A program made the translations under genes and the position numbers. A stretch of DNA of 64,000 bases from Caulobacterales bacterium. Its GTDB lineage: Bacteria; Pseudomonadota; Alphaproteobacteria; Caulobacterales; Caulobacteraceae. The notes below the pieces were generated by a model. It searched no databases. It saw only the letters and a program-made list of their open reading frames with translations, and was not told where the DNA came from. The stretch covers positions 18,661 through 82,660 of the forward strand of contig CANJID010000007.1 of the NCBI GenBank assembly GCA_947474395.1, written 5' to 3'. Shown here piece after piece: positions 1 through 7,345 of this stretch; within the stretch, counting starts at the first letter, position 1, and each line of letters opens with the position of its first letter.

Positions 1-103
1 TGCCCGCGGGCGGAGCGAGGTTGGGCCGGCCGGCAAGGCTGGGACCGGCGGCGAGGAGCATGAGGGCGGCCGCGCAGGCGGCTGCGAAGGGAAGCTTGGA
101 CAT
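1..103 (-). CDS. Secreted protein, N-terminal fragment (runs off left edge)
   Basis: Only the first 34 codons are in the window; the gene continues beyond base 1. The translation opens MSKLPFAAACAAALMLLAAG and then has an Ala-X-Ala-like cleavage site (SLAG), a clear Sec signal peptide. A GGAGA Shine-Dalgarno lies about 6 nt before the ATG at 103. It lies 94 nt downstream of the FkbM gene on the same strand and could belong to the same transcript. The mature domain is not visible, so no function can be given. Confidence 0.6.
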   Translation of the reverse strand, partial: MSKLPFAAACAAALMLLAAGPSLAGRPNLAPPAG

Positions 104-196
104 GGAGTCTCCGATCCTGAGCAGTTGGCGCTTCTATGACGCCCCCGATTGCAACGGCCCTCAGCAGGCTCGCCCGTCGCGGGCTCGTCAATTGCG

Positions 197-973
197 CTAC
201 TTGATCGCGCCGGACTTGAGCTTGGCGAGGAGGTCGGACACCCGCAGCAGCACCTTGCGGCGCCGCTCGGCCTGGTTCTGGATCGCCAGCTGGTTGCTCT
301 CCTGGCGCCAGATCTGGGTCTCCAGCAGGTCCTTGAACCGGGAATGGATGTAGACCGGGTAGAACCAGCCCAGGGACTGGTCGGCCAGGTAGTTCAGCAC
401 GGTGATGTCGAACAGGATGAACCCGGCGGCGACCAGCTCGGCGTTGATCGCCTGGAAGTCCTCCACGTCGGCCTCGCAGATCACGACGCTGGTTTCGGCG
501 AGGACCTTGGGCGCCCCGCGCAGGGTGGCCAACTCCGCCCCCTGCACATCGAGCTTGATGAGGTAGGGGCCCTGGAGCTGCAGCTCCTCGGCGATGTCGT
601 CCAGGCGCCGGGCCGGGACCGTCATGCTCTCGGTCGAGAGCTTGTTGATCCGCTTCCAGTAGGAGTCGTCGGGCGGGCGCAGGGAGCTCCAGTAGGGGTG
701 CTGGGAGTCAGTCAGCACCACCTCGCCGGCAGCGTCCGAGGTCGCCGCCAGGAGGTAGTGTCCGCCGAGCCCCTCCTGGATGGCGCGCAAGGTCGGCTCA
801 TAGACCGGATTGGGGTCGATGTTGACCGGCTTGGCCCCGCCCCGGAACAGGCCATAGGCGTAGTGCTCGACGAAGAAGTGGCCGTCGGCGCTGCCGATGT
901 CGAACACCGTCGAATATTTCAGTCCCTTGCGGTCGAGCAGCACAAGGGTCTCGGTGTAGCTGCGGTCGGCCAT
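197..973 (-). CDS. FkbM family SAM-dependent methyltransferase
   Basis: A 258-residue protein with the hallmarks of the FkbM methyltransferase family. The SAM-binding glycine motif FDIGSADG is at residues 24-31 and the family-typical KLDVQGAEL is at about 140-148. The family often O-methylates sugars or secondary metabolites; the substrate here is unknown. The C-terminal ~60 residues are charged and helical (QNQAERRRKVLLR), possibly a coiled coil. The start at 973 (MADRS) is only 15 nt after the stop of the upstream hydrolase, so the genes are probably co-transcribed. The family call is firm and the substrate is not assigned. Confidence 0.85.
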   Translation of the reverse strand: MADRSYTETLVLLDRKGLKYSTVFDIGSADGHFFVEHYAYGLFRGGAKPVNIDPNPVYEPTLRAIQEGLGGHYLLAATSDAAGEVVLTDSQHPYWSSLRPPDDSYWKRINKLSTESMTVPARRLDDIAEELQLQGPYLIKLDVQGAELATLRGAPKVLAETSVVICEADVEDFQAINAELVAAGFILFDITVLNYLADQSLGWFYPVYIHSRFKDLLETQIWRQESNQLAIQNQAERRRKVLLRVSDLLAKLKSGAIK

Positions 974-988
974 GCTCGGACGGCTCGC

Positions 989-1924
989 CTACTTCACGCC
1001 GCGGATGAACTTCAGCACCGGGCCCGAGAGGCTCTCGTCGGGGGTGCCCACGGCGAAGGTCTCGGAGATGTGCGAGGCGCCCGGCAGGGCCCCGATGTAG
1101 GTCGGGCAACGGCCGGCCTTGCACAGGGCCGCGTTCAACTCGTCGGACACGGGCTTGGCGTTGGGCGGGTCGAGCTCGGCGGTGTTGAGGAAGATCGGCG
1201 TCTTCCCCTGCACCAGCCCCGGCAGGGCCGAGCGGGCCGTGAGCTCGGCCGCGTCGTTGGTGCCGTAGTAGGGCGAGGCCGCCGGACCGGGCTTCAAGGC
1301 GTAACCGGGACCGGAGCTGAGGATCAGCCCCGACACCTCGGGCGTCTTGGCGCCGTAGAGCTCGGGATGGCCGCCGTAGTCGGCCACGTGGCCGGCGCCG
1401 GCCGAGTGGCCCCACAGGAAGATCTTGTTGGGATCGCCGCCATAGGCGGCGGCGTGGTCCCTGGCCCAGAGCACCAGGGCCCGCATGTCCTGGATGCCCG
1501 AGGGCCACTTGTTGGCCGGCGCCAGGCGGTAGGTGACGTTGATCCCCACCATGCCGTTCTTCACCGCCCACAGGGGGACGTTATTGTAGAAGGGCCCGGC
1601 GCCCATGACCTTGGAGTTGGAGACGAAGCCGCCCCCGGAGACGAAGATCAGGACCGGCTTGCCCCGCCCCGGAACGGCCGAGGTGAAGATGTCCAGGGTG
1701 TTCTTCGGGTCGCGGCCGTAGGAGATCTCGCGGTTGACGACGATGCCCTTGTAGGGCTCGACCTCGATCATCGGGGCGTAGAGGGCGGTCGTCTTGGGGG
1801 TCTCGATCCGAGGGCCGATCTCCTTCAGGGCGGCGGCGATATTGGCCGGCACCTGGGCCATGGCGGCCGCGCCGCCCATCAGCCCGGCCAGCGCCACGGC
1901 GCCGGCGATGATCCGCATCTTCAT
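989..1924 (-). CDS. Secreted alpha/beta hydrolase (esterase/carboxylesterase-like) with variant oxyanion motif
   Basis: A 311-residue protein with a signal peptide (MKMRIIAGAVALAGLMGG, cleavage near AMA-QV) and an alpha/beta hydrolase fold. The nucleophile elbow GHSAG is at 172-176 (Ser174). Likely acid and base residues are Asp252 (AELDPP) and His285 (ASHISE). The HGGG oxyanion motif of the hormone-sensitive-lipase group reads SGGG here (residues 96-99), while its upstream paralogue keeps HGGG. The start at 1924 is preceded by GGGAGAAACCC. It lies 35 nt downstream of the paralogue, with colinear motifs, so a tandem duplication is likely. The substrate is unknown; activity is plausible but the missing His leaves it uncertain. 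Confidence 0.8.
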   Translation of the reverse strand: MKMRIIAGAVALAGLMGGAAAMAQVPANIAAALKEIGPRIETPKTTALYAPMIEVEPYKGIVVNREISYGRDPKNTLDIFTSAVPGRGKPVLIFVSGGGFVSNSKVMGAGPFYNNVPLWAVKNGMVGINVTYRLAPANKWPSGIQDMRALVLWARDHAAAYGGDPNKIFLWGHSAGAGHVADYGGHPELYGAKTPEVSGLILSSGPGYALKPGPAASPYYGTNDAAELTARSALPGLVQGKTPIFLNTAELDPPNAKPVSDELNAALCKAGRCPTYIGALPGASHISETFAVGTPDESLSGPVLKFIRGVK

Positions 1925-1959
1925 GGGTTTCTCCCTGTTCGTTTCTATGGCGGGGCGGC

Positions 1960-2964
1960 TCAGCGGCCGCTCCTGATGAAGCTCAGCATCGGCCCGGTCA
2001 GGCTGTCGTCGGATGTGCCGATCATCGCCCCTTCCGAGAAGTGGTTGTGGCCCTTCAGCAGCAGCAGGGCCCGCGGCGGCTTGCCCGCCTTGACCAGGGT
2101 ATCGTTGAGCCGCCGCATGTAGCTCTGGAAGCCCGGCGGGTCGAACTCCGCATAGGCCAGCAGCATGGGGATCTGGCTCTTTTCCATGCGGGCGAGGGAG
2201 GCCTCGGCCGACCACAGGCTCTGGTCCGCGCCGTAATAGGCGTTCGTCGGCGGCGCCGTCACAGGGACAGCCGTGGCGGGCAACCCGTTGCCGGCGCTCC
2301 CGGCGCGAAGCGGCGTGACCCCCTCCACACGACTGTCGGCGTAGGTCGCCGACTGGATGATCGCCCCGGCCACACCGCCGCGCGGGCCGATATGCAGCTC
2401 GGTGTGGGCGACATAGTCGGCGACGTGGTTGGCGCCCGCCGAGTGCCCCCAGATGTAGATCTTGCCCGGATCGCCGCCGTACCTGGCCGCGTTTGCCCGC
2501 GCCCAGGCGATCGCCGAGGCCAGGTCCGCCGCTCCCGCCGGATAAGGGTCCTTCGGCGCGAGGCGGTAGTTGATGTTCACCCCCACCATGTCGTTGCGGG
2601 CGGCCCAGAGCGGGTGGTTGTCCTCGAAGGGCGAGTCCGCATTGCCGTGCTTGTCGCCGCGCACGAAACCGCCGCCGTGGACGAAGATCACCACCGGCCG
2701 CGTCGCGCCCGCAGCGTTCGGCGGGGCGAAGACGTCGAGCTTCTGCAGGGGGTCGGTCCCGTAGGCCAGGTCGCGGACCACGGTCACGCCGGTGTAGGGC
2801 GGCTTGGGGTGCAAGGGCGCGTACATGGCCATGACGCTGGCGTCCATCGCCTGGCCCGAGGCCCGGATCTTCGCCGCGATCTCCGCCGGCGGCTCGGCCA
2901 GCGCCGCGCCCGCGAGCGCCAGCGCCGCCGCCAGCCCGGCGCCGAGCATCCAACCCCTGACCAT
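1960..2964 (-). CDS. Secreted alpha/beta hydrolase (HGGG/GHSAG esterase-like)
   Basis: A 334-residue protein with a signal peptide (MVRGWMLGAGLAAALALAGA, cleavage near ALA-EP). It has the oxyanion-hole motif HGGG at 96-99, the nucleophile elbow GHSAG at 173-177 (Ser175), a likely acid Asp in AEFDPPG and a likely catalytic His in KGHNHFSE. These fit an active carboxylesterase/arylesterase of the alpha/beta hydrolase-3 type. ATG 2964 was chosen because it begins the signal peptide and follows GGGGAGACG; an in-frame extension upstream has no secretion signal. It is the first of the tandem hydrolase pair. The substrate is unknown. Confidence 0.85.
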   Translation of the reverse strand: MVRGWMLGAGLAAALALAGAALAEPPAEIAAKIRASGQAMDASVMAMYAPLHPKPPYTGVTVVRDLAYGTDPLQKLDVFAPPNAAGATRPVVIFVHGGGFVRGDKHGNADSPFEDNHPLWAARNDMVGVNINYRLAPKDPYPAGAADLASAIAWARANAARYGGDPGKIYIWGHSAGANHVADYVAHTELHIGPRGGVAGAIIQSATYADSRVEGVTPLRAGSAGNGLPATAVPVTAPPTNAYYGADQSLWSAEASLARMEKSQIPMLLAYAEFDPPGFQSYMRRLNDTLVKAGKPPRALLLLKGHNHFSEGAMIGTSDDSLTGPMLSFIRSGR

Positions 2965-3025
2965 GGTTGCGTCTCCCCTTATGGCTTGAACGCTGCGGCG
3001 AACCGCGCTCCGGCGCAAGAGCGGG

Positions 3026-3637
3026 TCAGCGCTTCGGCGCGGGCCGAAGGGTGTCCGAGTCGAAGATCTGGATCTCGCTGCCCCGGTCGATGAAGACCAC
3101 CACGGTGGGATCGCCCCGTACGGCCTGGAAATAGCGGTCGCCGACATAGCCGACGCCGAGCGGGCCGCACGGCTCGTCGGGCATGGTGCTGGTCCTCTGG
3201 CTCGCGGCCCAGGCCTTGGCCGGAGCGCCTGTCGGCTCCAGGGCGACGCGGCCCTTGGCCTCCTTCACCGACGGCCAGGGCGCGAAGGCGCAGCGCGGAG
3301 TGTAGCGCCCCGGCGACGCGGCCTTCGCCGCCGCCAGCACCGATTGCAGCGGCGCCTTGGCGGCCTTGCGGAAGATACGGACCGCCGGTCGGCTACGGTC
3401 GCCCTTGCCGTCCTGCTCCACCACGAAGCCGGGAATGCGGTCGTCGGCGACCAGGCGCAGGTCCGTGGTGTTGCAGCTCCAGATCGACAGGACGCGCCCC
3501 CGCACCTCCTCCCATTTACAACCTTGGAAAGTCTCTTGCAGACCCACGGGCGGCTTCGGCGGCGCGGCGGCGAAGGCTGAGGCCGTCAGCCCGAACGCGA
3601 CCGCCAGCCCGGCGACGATGGTCCAGTGGTTGTTCAT
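3026..3637 (-). CDS. Secreted protein of unknown function
   Basis: A 203-residue protein starting MNNHWTIVAGLAVAFGLTASAFA, a typical Sec signal peptide. The mature part has several cysteines (FQGCKWEEV, IWSCNT, TPRCAF, EPCGPLG) that could form disulfides in the periplasm. No family is recognised. The ATG at 3637 follows a GGGAGGGGCGC ribosome-binding site. Its stop is 61 nt before the start of the HGGG hydrolase on the same strand, so it may lead the same operon, and it diverges from the sulfotransferase gene. Confidence 0.7.
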   Translation of the reverse strand: MNNHWTIVAGLAVAFGLTASAFAAAPPKPPVGLQETFQGCKWEEVRGRVLSIWSCNTTDLRLVADDRIPGFVVEQDGKGDRSRPAVRIFRKAAKAPLQSVLAAAKAASPGRYTPRCAFAPWPSVKEAKGRVALEPTGAPAKAWAASQRTSTMPDEPCGPLGVGYVGDRYFQAVRGDPTVVVFIDRGSEIQIFDSDTLRPAPKR

Positions 3638-3699
3638 GCGCCCCTCCCCTTGCCTTCTCCATCCCTGCAATTTTGAATGTGATTGATAGGGGGCCGCCG

Positions 3700-4608
3700 A
3701 TGCAACAGTCCGAGATCGCCTGGCCGCGCAAGACGCGCGAGCTGCAGAACCACCACATGGATTCGACCGTCTGGAACGACTTCGCCTTCCGCGAAGACGA
3801 CGTGATCGTCGCCACCTACGGCAAGTCCGGCACCACCTGGACGCAGCAGATCATCGGCCAGCTGGTGTTCGGGGGCGACGACGAGGTGGCCATCCACGAG
3901 GTCTCCCCCTGGCTGGACCTGCGTGTTCCGCCGACTCCGGTGAAGCACGCCATGATGGCGGCGCAGGAACACCGCCGGATCATCAAGACCCACCTGCCGG
4001 TGGACGCCCTCGTCTTCTCGCCAAAGGCCAAATACCTCTACGTCGGCCGCGACGGGCGGGACGTGCTCTTCTCGATGTACAACCACCACGTCCAGGCCAA
4101 CGAGCATTGGTACTCCATGCTCAACGACACCCCCGGCCTTGTGGGCCCGAAGATGGACAAGCCCGACCCGGACGTGCGGCGCTATTTCCGCCATTGGGTG
4201 GAGAACGACGGCGCCCCGCACTGGTCCCTGTGGGACAGCGTCTCCAGCTGGTGGGCCGTGCGGGACCTCCCCAACGTCAAGCTGGTGCACTTCAACGACC
4301 TGAAGGCCGACCTCGCCGGCGAGATGGGCCGCATCGCCGACTTCCTGGAGATCGACATCCCGGAGGCGGACTGGCCCGGGATCGTGCACCGCTGCACCTT
4401 CGACTACATGAAGGCCAACGCCGACCGCTTCGCCCCCGTGGGCGGGATCATCTTCGACGGCGGCGGCGCCAGCTTCATCAACAAGGGCGTGAACGGCCGC
4501 TGGCGCGACGTGCTGTCGGCGGAGGAGGTCGCCGCCTACGAGCGGACGGCGGTCGAGAAGCTTGGCCCCGGGTGCGCGCGGTGGCTGGCGACGGGGGAGC
4601 TGGCGTAA
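3700..4608 (+). CDS. Sulfotransferase family protein (PAPS-dependent type)
   Basis: A 302-residue protein with both PAPS-binding signatures of the classical sulfotransferase fold: the 5'-phosphosulfate loop YGKSGTTW near residues 40-47 and the 3'-phosphate motif VGRDGRDVLFS near residue 115. It would transfer sulfate from PAPS to a hydroxyl or amine acceptor, which is unknown. The ATG at 3700 follows AGGGGG with good spacing, so it is preferred over a TTG at 3673 in the same frame. It transcribes toward ndk; the intervening gap is filled by a palindromic repeat. A second, different sulfotransferase is encoded at 46288-46923. Confidence 0.85.
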   Translation: MQQSEIAWPRKTRELQNHHMDSTVWNDFAFREDDVIVATYGKSGTTWTQQIIGQLVFGGDDEVAIHEVSPWLDLRVPPTPVKHAMMAAQEHRRIIKTHLPVDALVFSPKAKYLYVGRDGRDVLFSMYNHHVQANEHWYSMLNDTPGLVGPKMDKPDPDVRRYFRHWVENDGAPHWSLWDSVSSWWAVRDLPNVKLVHFNDLKADLAGEMGRIADFLEIDIPEADWPGIVHRCTFDYMKANADRFAPVGGIIFDGGGASFINKGVNGRWRDVLSAEEVAAYERTAVEKLGPGCARWLATGELA

Positions 4609-4624
4609 GCGCATAACCCCAACA

Positions 4625-4724
4625 CCCGCTCATCCCGGCGAAAGCCGGGACCCAGGTTTTTTACCTGTAGAGCGAGTGGGTTTCAGAAAAAGCCTGGGCC
4701 CCGGCTTTCGCCGGGGTGAGCGGG
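4625..4724. repeat. Dispersed ~100 bp imperfect palindromic intergenic repeat, copy 1
   Basis: The left arm begins CCCGCTCATCCCGGCG and the right arm ends CGCCGGGGTGAGCGGG; the arms are near-perfect reverse complements over about 40 bp with a GTAGAGCGAG-like centre. Each arm ends in a T6/A5 run (CCCAGGTTTTTT and AAAAAGCCTGGG), so it could terminate transcription in both directions. It sits between the convergent sulfotransferase and ndk genes. A second copy is at 50223-50320. No transposase or protein is encoded. Confidence 0.85.
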
Positions 4725-4734
4725 CTGGAGAAAT

Positions 4735-5154
4735 TTAGCCGACGATCTCTTCGGCCTTGAAGAACTGGGCGATCTCGATCGCCGCGTTGTCCTGGCTGTC
4801 GGAGCCGTGGACCGAGTTCTCGCCGACGTTGACGGCGAAGAGCTTACGGATGGTGCCCTCGTCGGCGTTGGCCGGGTTGGTGGCGCCCATCACTTCGCGG
4901 TATTTCGCCACGGCGTTGTCACCTTCGAGCACCTGCACGACCACCGGCTCGGAGGTCATGAACTCGACCAGCTCGCCGAAGAAGGGGCGCTCCTTGTGGA
5001 CGCCGTAGAACTCTTCAGCCAGGGCGCGGCTCATCTTGATGCGCTTCTGAGCGACGATGCGCAGGCCCGCTTTCTCGATGACGGCGTTGATGGCGCCGGT
5101 CAGGTTCCGCCGGGTGGCGTCCGGCTTGATGATCGAGAAGGTGCGTTCGGTCAT
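4735..5154 (-). CDS. ndk: Nucleoside diphosphate kinase
   Basis: A 139-residue protein, the usual length for Ndk. It exchanges the gamma phosphate between nucleoside tri- and diphosphates through a phosphohistidine. The N terminus [13 protein letters not shown] and the active-site signature NSVHGSDS (phosphoacceptor His near residue 117) are diagnostic. It is monocistronic and divergent from the ABC-F gene, with a 98-nt shared promoter region. The stop lies 10 nt from the palindromic repeat, which probably serves as its terminator. Confidence 0.97.
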   Translation of the reverse strand: MTERTFSIIKPDATRRNLTGAINAVIEKAGLRIVAQKRIKMSRALAEEFYGVHKERPFFGELVEFMTSEPVVVQVLEGDNAVAKYREVMGATNPANADEGTIRKLFAVNVGENSVHGSDSQDNAAIEIAQFFKAEEIVG

Positions 5155-5252
5155 GGGGTGATCGCTCAGGACAATTGGTTTTACAGGGTCGCGGGCTTAT
5201 AGCGGCGCCTTCCCGTCCCGCCAAGGCGTTCACCGGCTCGATTTCCGTACCC

Positions 5253-7130
5253 ATGCTTCAGATCAACGACCTCACGTTCGACGCCTGGGGCCGCCGCTTC
5301 TTTGACGGCGCCAGCGTAACCGTGCCCACGGGCACGAAAGTCGGCCTCGTCGGCCGCAACGGCGTGGGCAAGTCCACCCTGTTCAAGCTGATCAAGGGCG
5401 AGCTGGTCGCCGGCGGGGGCGAGATCAACCTCGTCAAGGGCGCAAGGCTCGGCTCGGTGGACCAGGAGCACCCGGCGACACCGACCTCTCTTATCGACAC
5501 CATCCTGGAGGCCGACGTCGAACGTCACCGCCTGATGGGCGAGCTGGACACCGCAGAGCCCGAGCACCTGGGGGAGATCTACGCCCGGCTGATCGAGATC
5601 GACGCCGACCGCGCCCCTTCCCGCGCCGCGGAAATCCTGGCGGGCCTGGGCTTCTCCAACGAGGACCTGTCGCGGCCCATGTCGGAGTTCTCCGGCGGCT
5701 GGCGGATGCGGGTGGCTCTGGCGGCGGCCCTGTTCGCCGAGCCCGAGGTCCTGCTGCTGGACGAGCCGACCAACTACCTCGACCTGGAAGGCGCCCTGTG
5801 GCTCGAGGCCCGGCTGAAGAAATACCCCCACACCGCCATGGTCATCAGCCACGACCGCGAGCTGCTCAACAACTCGGTGGAGGCGATCCTGCACCTCGCC
5901 GACGGCAAGCTGGAACTCTACACCGGCGGCTACGACGACTTCGAGGAGCGGCGCGCCGAGAAGATGCGCCAGCAGGAGGCCTTCCGCGGCAAGATCGAAG
6001 CCAAGCGCGCCCACATGCAGGCCTTCGTCGACCGTTTCCGCGCCAAGGCCTCCAAGGCCACCCAGGCCCAGTCCCGCCTGAAGATGCTGGCCAAGCTGCC
6101 GCAGGTGGACGCGGTGACCGAGGGGCGCGTCGCTCCCTTCACCCTGCCCTCGCCCCACCGACCCCTGGCCCCACCCCTGCTGCGGCTGGAGGCCGCCACC
6201 GTGGGCTACGGCGAGGACCCGCCGGTGTTGCGCCACCTGAACCTGCGCCTCGACATCGACGACCGCATCGGCCTCCTGGGCGTCAACGGCGCGGGCAAGT
6301 CGACCTTCGCCAAGCTGGTCGCCGGCGCCCTGACCGTGCGCCACGGCACCATGCACCGGGACCGCCGCATCAAGATCGGCTGGTTCCACCAGCACCAGAT
6401 CGAGGCCATGGACCCGACCGACACGGGGCTGGAAATTCTGCGCCGCGCCATGCCTGAGGCGTCCGAGTCCCAGCGCCGCTCCAAGCTGGCGCAGTTCGGC
6501 CTCGGCTTCGACAAGGCCGAGACCACCGTCGCCAACCTGTCCGGCGGCGAGCGGGCGCGCCTGCTGCTCAACATGGTGGCCATGCAGGCCCCGCACCTCT
6601 TGATCCTCGACGAGCCGACCAACCACCTGGACATCGACAGCCGCCGGGCCCTGCTCGACGCCCTGAACGACTACGAGGGAGCGGTGATCCTCATCACCCA
6701 CGACCGCTCGCTGATGGAGCTGGTGGCCGACCGCCTGTGGCTGGCCGCCGACGGGGGCATCAAGCCCTTCGACGGGGACATGGACGACTACGCCAAGTTC
6801 GTCCTCGACCGCGCCCGCGTCGCCGCCCGCGCCCCCGCCCAGAACCGCGCCGAGACCGCTCCGGCTCCGCCGCCCAAACCTTCAGGCCCCAAGCCTCAGC
6901 CCGGCCCGATGAAGCGCAAGCTGGAGGCGGCGGAAGCCACCCTCGCCCGCACCACCCGCACGGTCGAGGAGATCGACGCCCAGCTCGCCGACCCGTCCCT
7001 GTTCGTGAAGCACCCCGCCAAGGCGGCCGAGCTCACCGCGCGCCGGGAAAAGGCGCAGGCCGCCCTGGACGCCGCCGAAGCCGTCTGGATGGCCGCCGCG
7101 GAGGCTTACGAGGCCGTGGCGGCGGACTGA
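5253..7130 (+). CDS. ABC-F family ATPase, YheS-like
   Basis: A 625-residue soluble protein with two ABC domains and no membrane segments, as in ABC-F translation factors. Walker A is GRNGVGKST (about 34-42) and GVNGAGKST (about 345-353). Signature motifs are FSGGW and LSGGERARL, and Walker B/D-loops are LLLDEPTNYLD and LILDEPTNHLD. The inter-domain linker contains FVDRFRAKASKATQAQSR, characteristic of the YheS subgroup, and the C terminus (after about 550) is a Lys/Ala-rich coiled coil. It probably acts on ribosomes rather than in transport. ATG 5253 starts directly at the ABC domain; an in-frame extension upstream is not conserved-looking. Confidence 0.9.
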   Translation: MLQINDLTFDAWGRRFFDGASVTVPTGTKVGLVGRNGVGKSTLFKLIKGELVAGGGEINLVKGARLGSVDQEHPATPTSLIDTILEADVERHRLMGELDTAEPEHLGEIYARLIEIDADRAPSRAAEILAGLGFSNEDLSRPMSEFSGGWRMRVALAAALFAEPEVLLLDEPTNYLDLEGALWLEARLKKYPHTAMVISHDRELLNNSVEAILHLADGKLELYTGGYDDFEERRAEKMRQQEAFRGKIEAKRAHMQAFVDRFRAKASKATQAQSRLKMLAKLPQVDAVTEGRVAPFTLPSPHRPLAPPLLRLEAATVGYGEDPPVLRHLNLRLDIDDRIGLLGVNGAGKSTFAKLVAGALTVRHGTMHRDRRIKIGWFHQHQIEAMDPTDTGLEILRRAMPEASESQRRSKLAQFGLGFDKAETTVANLSGGERARLLLNMVAMQAPHLLILDEPTNHLDIDSRRALLDALNDYEGAVILITHDRSLMELVADRLWLAADGGIKPFDGDMDDYAKFVLDRARVAARAPAQNRAETAPAPPPKPSGPKPQPGPMKRKLEAAEATLARTTRTVEEIDAQLADPSLFVKHPAKAAELTARREKAQAALDAAEAVWMAAAEAYEAVAAD

Positions 7131-7345
7131 GTCACCCCGCTCGGCAGCGGTCGGCAGGGTTGAGGGCGAAAGCGACCCCTCTCGGTCAGCATGATTGGAC
7201 GGTTCCAGATAATCCGTCTTGAGATCAATTGGCGGTTGCCAGAGAGGTAAGTCACGAGCGACGTTTCAGAGCCTGCTCGGGTAGTGGCGTGGTTGGACTA
7301 TGTGGGGCTCGGGCCGGCTGACCCCCATCCTTCCGAGGAAAGCCA

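Noticed and set aside
149..2122. A 657-codon plus-strand open frame across the FkbM and hydrolase genes
   Set aside because: Its product is a low-complexity Gly/Val/Arg/His/Asp-rich chain typical of an antisense frame in high-GC DNA; the minus-strand genes have motifs, signal peptides and ribosome-binding sites.
3673..3699. TTG start nine codons upstream for the sulfotransferase
   Set aside because: The ATG at 3700 has a strong AGGGGG at good spacing and starts at the usual family position; the TTG has no ribosome-binding site.
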